A stretch of DNA of 43,448 nucleotides from DASTHS01 sp035718085 (GTDB taxonomy: Bacteria; Actinomycetota; Acidimicrobiia; Acidimicrobiales; Palsa-688). The stretch lies in the NCBI GenBank assembly GCA_035718085.1, contig DASTHS010000096.1, positions 1 through 43,448 on the forward strand. The letters run 5' to 3'. A program made the translations under genes and the position numbers. Positions 17,489-28,311 of the stretch are shown piece by piece (the first letter of the stretch is position 1; each line of letters opens with the position of its first letter). The notes beneath the pieces were generated by a model. That model searched no databases and was not told the origin of the DNA. It saw only the letters and a list, made by a program, of their open reading frames with translations.

Positions 17489-19302
17489 GACGGCGGTGCC
17501 ACGACCCGCAGGTGCAGCTCGTCGAGCTGCCGCGGCTCCACCGCGCTCGGGGCACCCATCAGCAGGTCGCGTGCCGTCTGGTTGAGGGGGAAGGCGATCA
17601 CCTCACGGATGTTCGGCTGGTCTTCGAGCAGCATCAGGATCCGGTCGAAGCCCGGGGCGATCCCTGCGTGGGGCGGCGGCCCGTAGTGGAAGGCGTTCCA
17701 GAGGGCCGGGAACGACGTGCGGATCCGCTCGGCGTCGTAGCCGGCGATGGCGAACGCGGCCTCCATCACGTCGGGGCGGTGGTTGCGCACAGCGCCTGAC
17801 GACAGCTCGAGGCCGTTGCAGACCAGGTCGTACTGGAAGGCGAGGATCTCGCCCGGGTCCTTGGTCTCCAGCGCCTCGAGGCCACCTTGGGGCATCGAGA
17901 ACGGGTTGTGCGAGAACGCCCACCCGCCGGTCTCCTCGTCGCGCTCGTACATCGGGAAGTCGACCACCCACGCGAAGGCGAGGGCCGCCGGGTCGGCCAG
18001 CCCCAGCTCCCGCCCGAGGACGCTGCGCTGCTCGCCGAGCGCGGTGCTCGCGGCCACCCGAGGGCCCACCGCCGTCAGCACGGCGTCGCCAGCCACGGCC
18101 TCGACGGCGGCGGTGACGGCGCCGAGCTCGTCGGTCGTGAGCCGCCTGGGCAGGCTGCCGCGGGCCGCGGCCAGGTCGAGCGAGTCGAGCTGCGCGTAGC
18201 TCACCGTGACGCCCCTCGCCTTCGCAGCGTCGACGATGGCGTCGAACCACTTGCGGCTGCGGGTCGCACCGCCCGGCACGCGCAGGGCCCGGATGACATG
18301 GCCGCGACCAGGCGCCTCCACGAAGAACGGCAGATCGGTCCGACCGCCGAGGGTGCCGGTCACGTCGGCGATCTCGAGGCCGAAGCGCAGGTCGGGCTTG
18401 TCGGTGCCGTAGCGGTCGACCACGTCGGCGAACGCGAGGCGGGGGAACGGGGTCGAGGTGCTCTTGCCCGACAGCTCGCGCACTACGACCTCCATGAGGC
18501 CCTCGACTTCGGCGAAGACGTCGTCCTGGGTGGCGAAGGCCATCTCGAGGTCGATCTGGTAGAACTCGCCCGGGCTGCGGTCGGCGCGCGACGCCTCGTC
18601 CCGGAAGCACGGGGCGATCTGGAAGTAGCGCTCCACGCCGCCGACCATGAGCAGCTGCTTGAACTGCTGGGGCGCCTGGGGCAGCGCGTAGAACTCGCCG
18701 GGGTAGAGGCGGCTCGGCACCAGGAAGTCGCGTGCTCCCTCGGGCGACGACGCAGTGAGGATCGGTGTCTGCACCTCGAGGAACCCCCGGCTGGCCATGT
18801 GGGTGCGCACCACCTGGGCGAAGCGGGCCCGCTTGGCCAGCCGCTCGACCACCGGCCCCCGGCGCAGGTCGAGGTAGCGGTAGCGCAGCCGTGCCTCCTC
18901 GCCGACCTCCCGGTCGGCCTCCACCGGGAACGGCAGCACGTCAGCGGTCGAGAGCACCTCCACCCCGCCCACGGCGATCTCGACCTCGCCGGTGGCCAGC
19001 CGGGGGTTCACCGTCTCGGGGGCCCGGGCCACCACCTCGCCGGTGACCGACACCACCGACTCGAGGCGCAGGTCGCCGAGGGCATCGAACGCCGGCGAGT
19101 CGGGGTGGGCGACGAGCTGCACCAGACCGCCGGGGGCCACGCCGCCGGCGTCGCGCAGGTCGACGAAGAGCAGGCCCCCGTGGTCGCGCTTCGCGGCCAC
19201 CCAGCCGGCCAGGCGCACGGTGGCGCCGACGTCGTCGGTGCGCAGGTCGCCGGCCCGGCGGTCGCGGTAGCGGTTGACGGCGAGGGGGCGGGGGTCGCGC
19301 AT
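17485..19302 (-). CDS. aspS: Aspartyl-tRNA synthetase
   Basis: Charges tRNA-Asp with aspartate in the cytoplasm. The 605-residue protein is the bacterial class IIb type: N-terminal OB-fold anticodon-binding domain (about 10-110, VRLAGWVAAKRDHGGLLFVDLRD region), then class II motifs with QAPQQFKQLLMVGG, motif 2 FRDEASRADRSPGEFYQIDL, an inserted GAD domain in the middle, and motif 3 GIAPGFDRILMLL. The ATG at 19302 is the start that fits the family N-terminus (VNRYRDRRAGDLR); the Shine-Dalgarno is poor and a TAGCCT lies 10 bases upstream. It leads a short operon with the membrane coiled-coil protein, which overlaps its stop by 4 bases. Confidence 0.96.
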   Translation of the reverse strand: MRDPRPLAVNRYRDRRAGDLRTDDVGATVRLAGWVAAKRDHGGLLFVDLRDAGGVAPGGLVQLVAHPDSPAFDALGDLRLESVVSVTGEVVARAPETVNPRLATGEVEIAVGGVEVLSTADVLPFPVEADREVGEEARLRYRYLDLRRGPVVERLAKRARFAQVVRTHMASRGFLEVQTPILTASSPEGARDFLVPSRLYPGEFYALPQAPQQFKQLLMVGGVERYFQIAPCFRDEASRADRSPGEFYQIDLEMAFATQDDVFAEVEGLMEVVVRELSGKSTSTPFPRLAFADVVDRYGTDKPDLRFGLEIADVTGTLGGRTDLPFFVEAPGRGHVIRALRVPGGATRSRKWFDAIVDAAKARGVTVSYAQLDSLDLAAARGSLPRRLTTDELGAVTAAVEAVAGDAVLTAVGPRVAASTALGEQRSVLGRELGLADPAALAFAWVVDFPMYERDEETGGWAFSHNPFSMPQGGLEALETKDPGEILAFQYDLVCNGLELSSGAVRNHRPDVMEAAFAIAGYDAERIRTSFPALWNAFHYGPPPHAGIAPGFDRILMLLEDQPNIREVIAFPLNQTARDLLMGAPSAVEPRQLDELHLRVVAPPS

Positions 19303-19356
19303 GGCGTCGCAGAGGCTACCCAGTGCCCCCGGCGCCCGATGCGACCCCGGGCGCGC

Positions 19357-19383
19357 TGAGCGCCGCCCGGAGGGCGGCGCTCA
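19357..19383. terminator. Terminator hairpin between aspS and the LPHTG surface protein
   Basis: A perfect 12-bp stem (TGAGCGCCGCCC with GGGCGGCGCTCA) and a GGA loop, 42 bases after the surface protein stop on the minus strand. No T-run. It separates that gene from aspS. Confidence 0.65.
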
Positions 19384-19424
19384 CGCGGCTGCTGGGGACG
19401 ACCGGGGCGGGCCGGCCAGCCGGG

Positions 19425-21533
19425 CTAGGGGGTCAGCCTGCGGCTGCGGCGCAGCGCCCACAGGGCCCCGCCGCCGAGCACCAGGGCCCCCAGCCCGCCG
19501 AGGGGCTGCCAAAGGCCGCCGGTGCCACCGGTGTGGGGCAGCTGCGGGGGGGTCGACGTCGGCGCCGGAGCGGTGGGAGCGGCGCTCACCGACGGAGCCT
19601 GCAGCGTGTAGGAGCCGGCGAGGACGGCGCCGTTGATGCCGCCCAGGTTGGTGAGGCCGGTGGCGAAGTCCTTGCAGTTCGCCGCCGTGCCCGTGGCGCT
19701 GACCAGGTCCTGGATCACGCCGGCGGGGGAGCTCGCCGGGGTGCTCACGTTGACCGTGAGGGTGATGGGCGGTGCTGCGGCGGCGGGCGGCACCGTCCGG
19801 GTGTAGCTGAGGCCCGTCCAGGTCACCGTGGCGTTGGTCGAAGCGGTCGCCGGCGTGAACGTGCCGTTGTTGCTGGCGCCGGTCACCTGGAACACCGGGC
19901 TGCCCTGGTAGTCGGTGATGGTGTCGGTGGCCGTCACGCTGCTCAGGTCGCAGGCCAGGTCGGCCAGCTTGGCCGGGTCGGGCACCTGGATGGTGTAGAC
20001 GAACGAGTCGCCGGCGGTGATGCTCTGCTTGTCGACCGACTTGATGATCGGCAGGGGGCAGAGGATGGGGGCGGCGGTGGCCGCCATCGTCTCGAGGTGG
20101 CCGAGGGCCACGTCGGCGATGGTGACCGTGGGCACCGCCGTGCCGTTGATGGTGGCCTGGGGGGCGACGGTGAGGTGCAGCAGGTCGAGGGCGCCGCCGG
20201 CGCTGGTGCCGCCGGTGGTCGTCGGCGGGGTGGTGGCCGCCTGGCCGATGGCATGCGGGCTCACGTCGATGTCGAGCGAGCCGAGGTTGATGTCGACCGG
20301 CAGGGCCGAGAGCACCGTGCCCAGCGCACCGGTGACCTGGCTGGTCACGCTCTGCACCCCCTGCAGGGCGGTGGTCAGGGTCTGGCCGGCCTGCTGGTTG
20401 ACCGAGCTCACCACGCTCGACACCGTCGACGACAGGGTGGAGACGGCCGTCTGCAGCCCGGCGACCGACAGGGGGATGTGCAGGCCGGTCGGCCCGACGT
20501 CGGAGAGCGGCACGTCGACCAGCGGGGTGGTGGTGCCGTTGGCGGTGACCGACACCTGCACGATGCCGGCGCTCGAGAAGGCCACCTTGGCGCCGCTGGC
20601 CTCACCGGTCGTGGTGGAGGTCAGGGTGACGGGAGCCGGGGCGCCGGTGCCGTCGGCGGTGACGACCGACAGGTGCAGCTGCAGGGCGCCAGCGACGTTC
20701 ACCGTGACCGGGGCGATGGTCTCGGTGCTCTGGGAGGCGAGGGCGTAGGTGCCGTCGCCGTTGGCGTTCAGGTAGGTGTACGACGTCGACTCGGCGGTGC
20801 CGTTGCCGGCGGGGCCCGACAGCTGGATCGCCGGTCCGCCCGACAGGCTCGACTGACCGGTGAGGGCGCCGAGGTCGAGGGCGTTGAGGTCGGTGGCGTT
20901 GCCGAGCCCGTAGCTGATCGGCTGGCCGAGGGGGCAGCCGGTGGGGTCGAAGAAGGCGGTGGCCTTGCCGTTGAGCACGCCCCCCGAGGCAACCGCGGTC
21001 GGGACACCCGCCGGCACGCCCGCGCTCTGCACCACGGGGGCGCCGTTGGGGGGCGCCTGCTGGGTGGCCAACCCGGCCAGCTGCACCTGGGCGGTGTTGC
21101 TCGTCGCCGGGCTGGAGGTGCCGAGGCCGACCTGCAGGCCGACGCCGTTGCCGTAGGCGTTGACGCCGCCGCCGAGGCTGCCGGGGGCGACCACCGTGCC
21201 GAGCTCGGAGTCGATGGTGGTGGAGAGGCCGACACCGGCGCCGTCACCGCCGAACTTGGTGGCCGCGCCCGAGAAGGCCTGGTCGATGCCGGCGACCTGG
21301 GTGGCGGTGCCGCCAGAGGTGCCGGGCAGCGTCACCGCGCCGATGTGGGCCTCGGTGCCGGTGCCGTAGCCGGAGAACACCGCCTTGGCGAAGGGCACGG
21401 CGCCCGAGACGGTGGCGGCGTGGACGGTACCGGCCGCTGCCGCACTGCCCCCGGTCAGCGCCAGTGCGAGCAACGCGCCGCTGCTCAGCACGGCAGCGCC
21501 GGCCGCACCGGCTCCTCGACGTCGGACCTTCAT
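19425..21533 (-). CDS. LPHTG-anchored surface protein with DUF11-like domain
   Basis: 702 residues from the ATG at 21533, which has GGAGG 5 bases upstream; an earlier in-frame start would put an unrelated stretch before the signal peptide. The signal peptide (KVRRR, then a hydrophobic run ending GGSAAAAG) is followed by about 400 residues of Gly/Ser/Thr/Val-rich beta-type sequence without a recognised family. A DUF11-like beta domain follows at about 510-630 (SITAGDSFVYTIQVPDPAK, VTATDTITDYQGSPVFQVTG, LTVNVSTPASSPAGVIQDLV). The end is a classical sortase signal: LPHTGG, hydrophobic helix, ALRRSRR tail. No catalytic site is visible, so a structural or adhesive surface role is the likely one. 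Confidence 0.85.
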   Translation of the reverse strand: MKVRRRGAGAAGAAVLSSGALLALALTGGSAAAAGTVHAATVSGAVPFAKAVFSGYGTGTEAHIGAVTLPGTSGGTATQVAGIDQAFSGAATKFGGDGAGVGLSTTIDSELGTVVAPGSLGGGVNAYGNGVGLQVGLGTSSPATSNTAQVQLAGLATQQAPPNGAPVVQSAGVPAGVPTAVASGGVLNGKATAFFDPTGCPLGQPISYGLGNATDLNALDLGALTGQSSLSGGPAIQLSGPAGNGTAESTSYTYLNANGDGTYALASQSTETIAPVTVNVAGALQLHLSVVTADGTGAPAPVTLTSTTTGEASGAKVAFSSAGIVQVSVTANGTTTPLVDVPLSDVGPTGLHIPLSVAGLQTAVSTLSSTVSSVVSSVNQQAGQTLTTALQGVQSVTSQVTGALGTVLSALPVDINLGSLDIDVSPHAIGQAATTPPTTTGGTSAGGALDLLHLTVAPQATINGTAVPTVTIADVALGHLETMAATAAPILCPLPIIKSVDKQSITAGDSFVYTIQVPDPAKLADLACDLSSVTATDTITDYQGSPVFQVTGASNNGTFTPATASTNATVTWTGLSYTRTVPPAAAAPPITLTVNVSTPASSPAGVIQDLVSATGTAANCKDFATGLTNLGGINGAVLAGSYTLQAPSVSAAPTAPAPTSTPPQLPHTGGTGGLWQPLGGLGALVLGGGALWALRRSRRLTP

Positions 21534-21564
21534 TCCTGCCTCCATGTCCCGGGGAAACCGCACC

Positions 21565-21625
21565 ACCGGCCCGTCAGGGTAGCCAGGGGGCCACGCGCGC
21601 TGCGTGAGCCGTGCGACGGGCCGGT
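21565..21625. repeat. 11-bp inverted repeat upstream of the LPHTG protein gene
   Basis: ACCGGCCCGTC (21565-21575) and GACGGGCCGGT (21615-21625) are perfect inverted copies 39 bases apart; a smaller CACGC/GCGTG stem lies between them. It falls in the 174-bp spacer between yceH-type and surface protein genes, and could be a regulator site, leader structure or terminator of the upstream gene. Confidence 0.4.
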
Positions 21626-21707
21626 CGATGGGACGTTCGCCGCCGCCTGGCGCCGTTCCTGCCCCGTTTCGCAGTCTGCCGACGCCGGCCCCGCGTCGGG
21701 GTGACCG

Positions 21708-22379
21708 TCAGGCCAGCTCGGAGCGGAAGCGGGCGAACTCGTCGCGCAGGCCGGCGAGCTCGTCGCGCAGGGCGGCGACCTCGGCCTCCAGGGCGACGAT
21801 GCGCTCACCGCCGGCGCCACCGGACCGGGGGCCGCCGACGGCGGGGGCCACAGCGCCCGGCAGCTCGGGGCCGTTCAGCACCTCGCCGGCGAGGAGGTGC
21901 GCCCAGCGCTCCTCGCGCTGGCCGGGGGCCCGCTCGAGGCGGGTGACGTACGGCTCGGCGTAGCGGTTGCGCAGCCGGTGCAGCACCCCCTCGACGCCGC
22001 CCAGGTCGTCGAGGCCGTGGTAGCGCTCGGTGCGGGTGGTCAGCTCGTTGACGGTCTGGGGGCCCCGCAGCACCAGCACGGCCAGCACGGCCAGCTCACC
22101 GGCGGTGAGGCCCCACACCTCGTGGGCCACGTGGCGGAACCGCTCGGCGCGCCCGCCGCTCGAGGCGTGCACCACCCGCAGCAGCTTGCGGGCGCGCAGC
22201 GCCCGCACCTGCTCGTCGACCTGGGCGGGGGTCCAGGCCACCACCGGGGTGCGGTTCGAGGTCTGGTTCACCCCGGCGACCAGCGCCGACATGGTCAGGG
22301 GGTACTGGTCGGGGGTGGTGGCCTCCTTCTCGAGCAGCACAGCGAGCACCCGCAGCTCTTCAGGGGTCAGCACCTCCAC
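21708..22379 (-). CDS. YceH/DUF480 family protein
   Basis: 223 residues with two winged-helix-like domains typical of YceH: LTPEELRVLAVLLEKEATTP and YPLTMSALVAGVNQTSNR in the first, LRGPQTVNELTTRTERYH in the second, and YVTRLERAPGQREERWAHLL. A C-terminal coiled coil (about 190-222) ends the protein. The molecular role of the family is not established; the fold suggests nucleic-acid binding. The start is GTG with TAGTGT 7 bases upstream and no Shine-Dalgarno, consistent with a leaderless mRNA. It is divergent from acnA, 74 bp between starts. Confidence 0.9.
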   Translation of the reverse strand: MEVLTPEELRVLAVLLEKEATTPDQYPLTMSALVAGVNQTSNRTPVVAWTPAQVDEQVRALRARKLLRVVHASSGGRAERFRHVAHEVWGLTAGELAVLAVLVLRGPQTVNELTTRTERYHGLDDLGGVEGVLHRLRNRYAEPYVTRLERAPGQREERWAHLLAGEVLNGPELPGAVAPAVGGPRSGGAGGERIVALEAEVAALRDELAGLRDEFARFRSELA

Positions 22380-22386
22380 CCCGCCG

Positions 22387-22392
22387 ACACTA
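22387..22392 (-). promoter_or_regulatory. Likely leaderless -10 box of the YceH gene
   Basis: TAGTGT on the minus strand fits TANNNT and ends 7 bases before the GTG at 22379, the distance expected if transcription begins at the start codon. Confidence 0.4.
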
Positions 22393-22453
22393 CGGCACGC
22401 CCGTCGGCCGACGACGTTGGCCGCGAGGGGCGCCGACCCGTCAGACTGGCGCC

Positions 22454-25147
<2,694 letters not shown>

Positions 25148-25158
25148 CGTGCCGCCCG

Positions 25159-25188
25159 GGCGGCGGGGCCACGGCCGGCCCCGCCGCC
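25159..25188 (+). terminator. Terminator of acnA
   Basis: A perfect 12-bp GC stem (GGCGGCGGGGCC with GGCCCCGCCGCC) and a 6-base loop, beginning 11 bases after the acnA stop. No T-run follows. Confidence 0.65.
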
Positions 25189-25234
25189 TCGGTGCGCGAC
25201 CGGTGCGGTGACCGGTCTGTGCGAGCATCGGGGC

Positions 25235-26629
25235 ATGTCCGGCGCTGCGTTCTTCGACCTCGACCGCACCCTGCTCACCGGGTCGAGCACCCCGACGATC
25301 AACGAGGCGCTCTTCGAGGCCGGCCTGGCCAGTCGCCGGGGCGCCCCCGGCCAGGAGCTGTTCATGGCCGGCTACCGCATCTTCGGCGAGAGCGCCCCGT
25401 CGATGCTCCTGGCGCGCGCCGCAGCGCTCACGGCGAGGGGGAAGCGGGTCGACCAGGTGCGGGCGGCCGCCGAGACGGCCGCCGAGCGCCTCGAGCGCGA
25501 CGTGGTGCCCTACGCCCACCCCCTGATCGAGTGGCACCGGGCCGAGGGCCGCAAGGTGGTGCTGGCCACCACCACCCCCGAAGGCCTGGTGCGCCCGCTG
25601 GCCGAGCGACTCGGCTTCGACGACGTGGTGGCCACCCGCTGGGCCACGAAGGTCGACGCCGAAGGGGTCGAGCGCTACACCGGCGGGGTCGACGGCGGCT
25701 TCGTGTGGGCCCTCGGCAAGCTGCTGGCCGCCCGCCGGTGGGCGACGGCGAACGGGGTCGACCTCCGCGAGTCGTGGGCCTACAGCGACAGCGTCTACGA
25801 CCTCCCGCTGCTCGAAGCGGTCGGCAACCCCACCGCGGTCAACCCGGACCTGCGCCTCTACGCCGCCGCCAAGGCCCAGCGATGGCCGGTCGTGCACCTC
25901 GACGCCCCCGCCGGGGTGCCCAAGCTGTTCGGCGTCGAGCTGCTCGACCTGCTGGGCGCCCTCCCGCCGCGCGCCGCGTTCCCCTACGCCCGCTTCGACG
26001 TCGCTGGCCTCGGGCACATCCCCCGTCGCGGGCCGGTGCTGCTGGTGGCGAACCACCGCAGCTACTTCGACCCGATGGTGCTGGCCCGGGTGGCGCTCGA
26101 CGCCGGCCGGCGCCCCCGGTTCCTCGGCAAGAAAGAAGTGGTCGACGCCCCCGTCGTGGGCCAGCTGGCCCGGTTCACCGGCGCCGTCCGCGTCGACCGC
26201 GACGGCGACGCCCGCCTGGCCTACGAGGAGGCGCTGCAGGCGCTGCGGTGCGGCGAGCTGGTGGTGATCCTGCCGCAGGGCACGATCCCGCGCGGCGAGG
26301 CGTTCTTCGACCCCAAGCTGCAGGGCCGCAGCGGTGCCGCCCGCCTGGCTGCCGCCACAGGCGCCCCGGTGGTGCCCGTGGGCATCTGGGGGTCCGAGGC
26401 CGTCTGGCCCCGCTCGTCACGGCTGCCGACGGTGACCAAGCTGCTCGACCCGCCGACGGTGCGGGTGCGGGTCGGGGCGCCCGTCGACGGCTTGGTCGGC
26501 GACGACCCCCACGCCGACACCGAGCGGATCTTGGAGGCGATCAGCGCGCAGCTCCCCGACGAGGCCCACCTGGCCCGCATCCCTACCCCGGACGAGCTGG
26601 CCCGCACCGTCCCCGCCACCGTGCGGTAG
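25235..26629 (+). CDS. HAD-IB phosphatase / 1-acylglycerol-3-phosphate acyltransferase fusion
   Basis: A 464-residue two-domain protein. Residues 5-225 are an HAD-IB (SerB-like) hydrolase: DLDRT with D8 and D10, a TTTPEG motif II and SYSDSVYDLP-type motif IV (AYSDSVYDLPLL). Residues about 245-450 are a PlsC-type acyltransferase: NHRSYFD (H274, D279), KKEVVDAPVVGQLARFTGAV, and LPQGTIPRG in the place of the usual PEGT motif. This fusion is known in actinobacteria, where it is linked to phospholipid synthesis. The ATG at 25235 is preferred to the in-frame GTG at 25208 because HAD motif I sits at the normal distance. It converges with the next gene (11-bp gap). Confidence 0.9.
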   Translation: MSGAAFFDLDRTLLTGSSTPTINEALFEAGLASRRGAPGQELFMAGYRIFGESAPSMLLARAAALTARGKRVDQVRAAAETAAERLERDVVPYAHPLIEWHRAEGRKVVLATTTPEGLVRPLAERLGFDDVVATRWATKVDAEGVERYTGGVDGGFVWALGKLLAARRWATANGVDLRESWAYSDSVYDLPLLEAVGNPTAVNPDLRLYAAAKAQRWPVVHLDAPAGVPKLFGVELLDLLGALPPRAAFPYARFDVAGLGHIPRRGPVLLVANHRSYFDPMVLARVALDAGRRPRFLGKKEVVDAPVVGQLARFTGAVRVDRDGDARLAYEEALQALRCGELVVILPQGTIPRGEAFFDPKLQGRSGAARLAAATGAPVVPVGIWGSEAVWPRSSRLPTVTKLLDPPTVRVRVGAPVDGLVGDDPHADTERILEAISAQLPDEAHLARIPTPDELARTVPATVR

Positions 26630-26640
26630 GGGCAGCTGCG

Positions 26641-27306
26641 TCAGGCGGAGCCGCCGCTCTTCTCGGGCCCGGGCATGTGCTCGCGTGCGCTGTCGACGCT
26701 GGGAGCCGTGCCGCCGGTCGGCGTGTCGCGCAGGTGCTGGTAGAGCGCCCGCACGGCCATCAAGACGTTGGGCTTCTTGGGGGGGGCGTCGGGCCGCGGG
26801 TCGGTCTGCGCGGTCGCCTGCACCACCCGCGTCGAGGGCAGGCCGCGCTCGCCCGACGGGCCCAGCCGCTCGGCCAGGTCGTCGGCGAGGCGGTCGTCTT
26901 CCCGCTCGCGGTCGAAGAACTCGGCGATCACGCGCACCGCCCGGTCGACCTCGGGGGTGTTGAGCACGATGGCCTGGCGCTGGCGGGCCACGTGGTCGAG
27001 GTCGGAGATCGCCTGGCGGCGGCCAGCCCGGTCGCCTTCGATGCGCTCGGCCAGGTCGGTGTGGCCGTCAGCGCGCAGCTTGGCGGCCAGCGCGTCTTTG
27101 GCGGACTCCCGCACGGCCATCTGCTGCAGGAGCAGCTTGGCCGCCGACCCGCGCTCCCAGCGCACGTCGACGTCGTCGCCCTGCTCGAGGGTGGCGGTGT
27201 CGTGGCGCCACTTGTCGACCAGGAACCCGACTTCGCGGTCGGCCGCCTCCAGGCTGTCGAGGGCGTCGACAGGGTTGTCGACGTTCACGGCGGGCGCATC
27301 GCTCAT
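26641..27306 (-). CDS. Hypothetical soluble helical protein, 221 aa
   Basis: Not recognised. A charged, mainly helical protein without signal or membrane segment: DSLEAADREVGFLVDKWRHD, LLLQQMAVRESAKDALAAKL, AERIEGDRAGRRQAISDLDH, and a polar C-terminal tail from about 165 with PPKKPN. It starts at an ATG 59 bases after the LysR stop on the same strand, so it may be co-transcribed with LysR. No clear Shine-Dalgarno (a G-run lies about 10 bases upstream). Codon use looks normal for this genome. Confidence 0.75.
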   Translation of the reverse strand: MSDAPAVNVDNPVDALDSLEAADREVGFLVDKWRHDTATLEQGDDVDVRWERGSAAKLLLQQMAVRESAKDALAAKLRADGHTDLAERIEGDRAGRRQAISDLDHVARQRQAIVLNTPEVDRAVRVIAEFFDREREDDRLADDLAERLGPSGERGLPSTRVVQATAQTDPRPDAPPKKPNVLMAVRALYQHLRDTPTGGTAPSVDSAREHMPGPEKSGGSA

Positions 27307-27365
27307 GCACGGTTTCTGCCCCCCGAGGCCTCGGCGTACGCCTGCAACAGGGGCGGTGGCACCCC

Positions 27366-28289
27366 TCAGCGGGCGGGCGGCGGGTGCAGGCCCCGGCTGG
27401 CGTCGAGGTTGTCGGCGACCACGTCGTCGAGCAGCGCCAGCACGGCCCGTGCCGCGGCGCTCGGCCGGCTGCGCCGGCGGGTGACCACGCCGACGCGGCG
27501 GCGGGGGAGCCCGGTGACGGCGATGCGGGCGAAGTCGGCGTCGCCGGAGCGCACCTCGGCGGCGCCGGTCGCCGGCAGGATCGCCGGTCCGAGGCCTCGC
27601 AGGGTGAGCGACGCGATCAGCCGCAGACCGTCGAGCTCGGCCTGGGCCTCGAGGGTGACCCCGACGGCGGCGGTGGCCTCGTCGATCTCGGTGCGGAACG
27701 TGGTGCCGGGGGCGGGCAGCAGCAGGCGCATGCCGTCGAGGTGGGTGATGTCGACCTCGGCCTTGCCGGCGAGGGGATGGCCGGCCGGCACGACGAGCAC
27801 CAGGTCCTCGTCGAAGAGGGGCCGCTCGGCGAGGTCGGGCGAGAGGTGGGGCAGGTTGACCACGGCGGCGTCGACGGCCCCTGCGGCCAGCTGCGGCTCC
27901 AGGGTGGTGGAGGTGCCCTCGCCGATCACCAGGCGCACGGACGGGTGGGTGACCTCGAGGGCCTCGAGCAGCAGCGGCACCAACCAGCGGGCGGTGGTGC
28001 CGATCATGCCCAGGTGCACGGTGCCCACGACCTCGTTGCGCAGGGCGGCCAGGTCGGAGCGCACGGCGTCGAGCTCGGCGGTGACCCGCCGCGCCCGCTC
28101 GACGACCGCGGTGCCCTCGTCGGTCAGCACGCCGCCCTGCCGGTCGACCAGCTGCACGCCGAGCTCCCGCTCGAGGCGGGCGACGTGGGTCGACACGTTC
28201 GACTGCACGGTGTGGAGGGCGAGGGCCGCCGCCGAGAAGCTGCCGTGATCGGCGATGGCGATGAGCGCCTGCAGCTGTCGCAGCTCCAT
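27366..28289 (-). CDS. LysR-family transcriptional regulator
   Basis: 307 residues from the ATG at 28289, which puts the winged helix-turn-helix in its standard place: MELRQLQALIAIADHGSFSA, then ALHTVQSNVSTHVARLEREL (about 20-40) and QGGVLTDEGTAV. The effector-binding domain covers about 90-300 (GTVHLGMIGTTARWLVPLL, LVVPAGHPLAGK). The frame is open further upstream but that part overlaps the GGDEF gene. It lies 22 bp after the diguanylate cyclase on the same strand. The effector and targets are unknown. Confidence 0.92.
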   Translation of the reverse strand: MELRQLQALIAIADHGSFSAAALALHTVQSNVSTHVARLERELGVQLVDRQGGVLTDEGTAVVERARRVTAELDAVRSDLAALRNEVVGTVHLGMIGTTARWLVPLLLEALEVTHPSVRLVIGEGTSTTLEPQLAAGAVDAAVVNLPHLSPDLAERPLFDEDLVLVVPAGHPLAGKAEVDITHLDGMRLLLPAPGTTFRTEIDEATAAVGVTLEAQAELDGLRLIASLTLRGLGPAILPATGAAEVRSGDADFARIAVTGLPRRRVGVVTRRRSRPSAAARAVLALLDDVVADNLDASRGLHPPPAR

Positions 28290-28311
28290 GTGGGCGGCAC
28301 GGTACCGCCGG

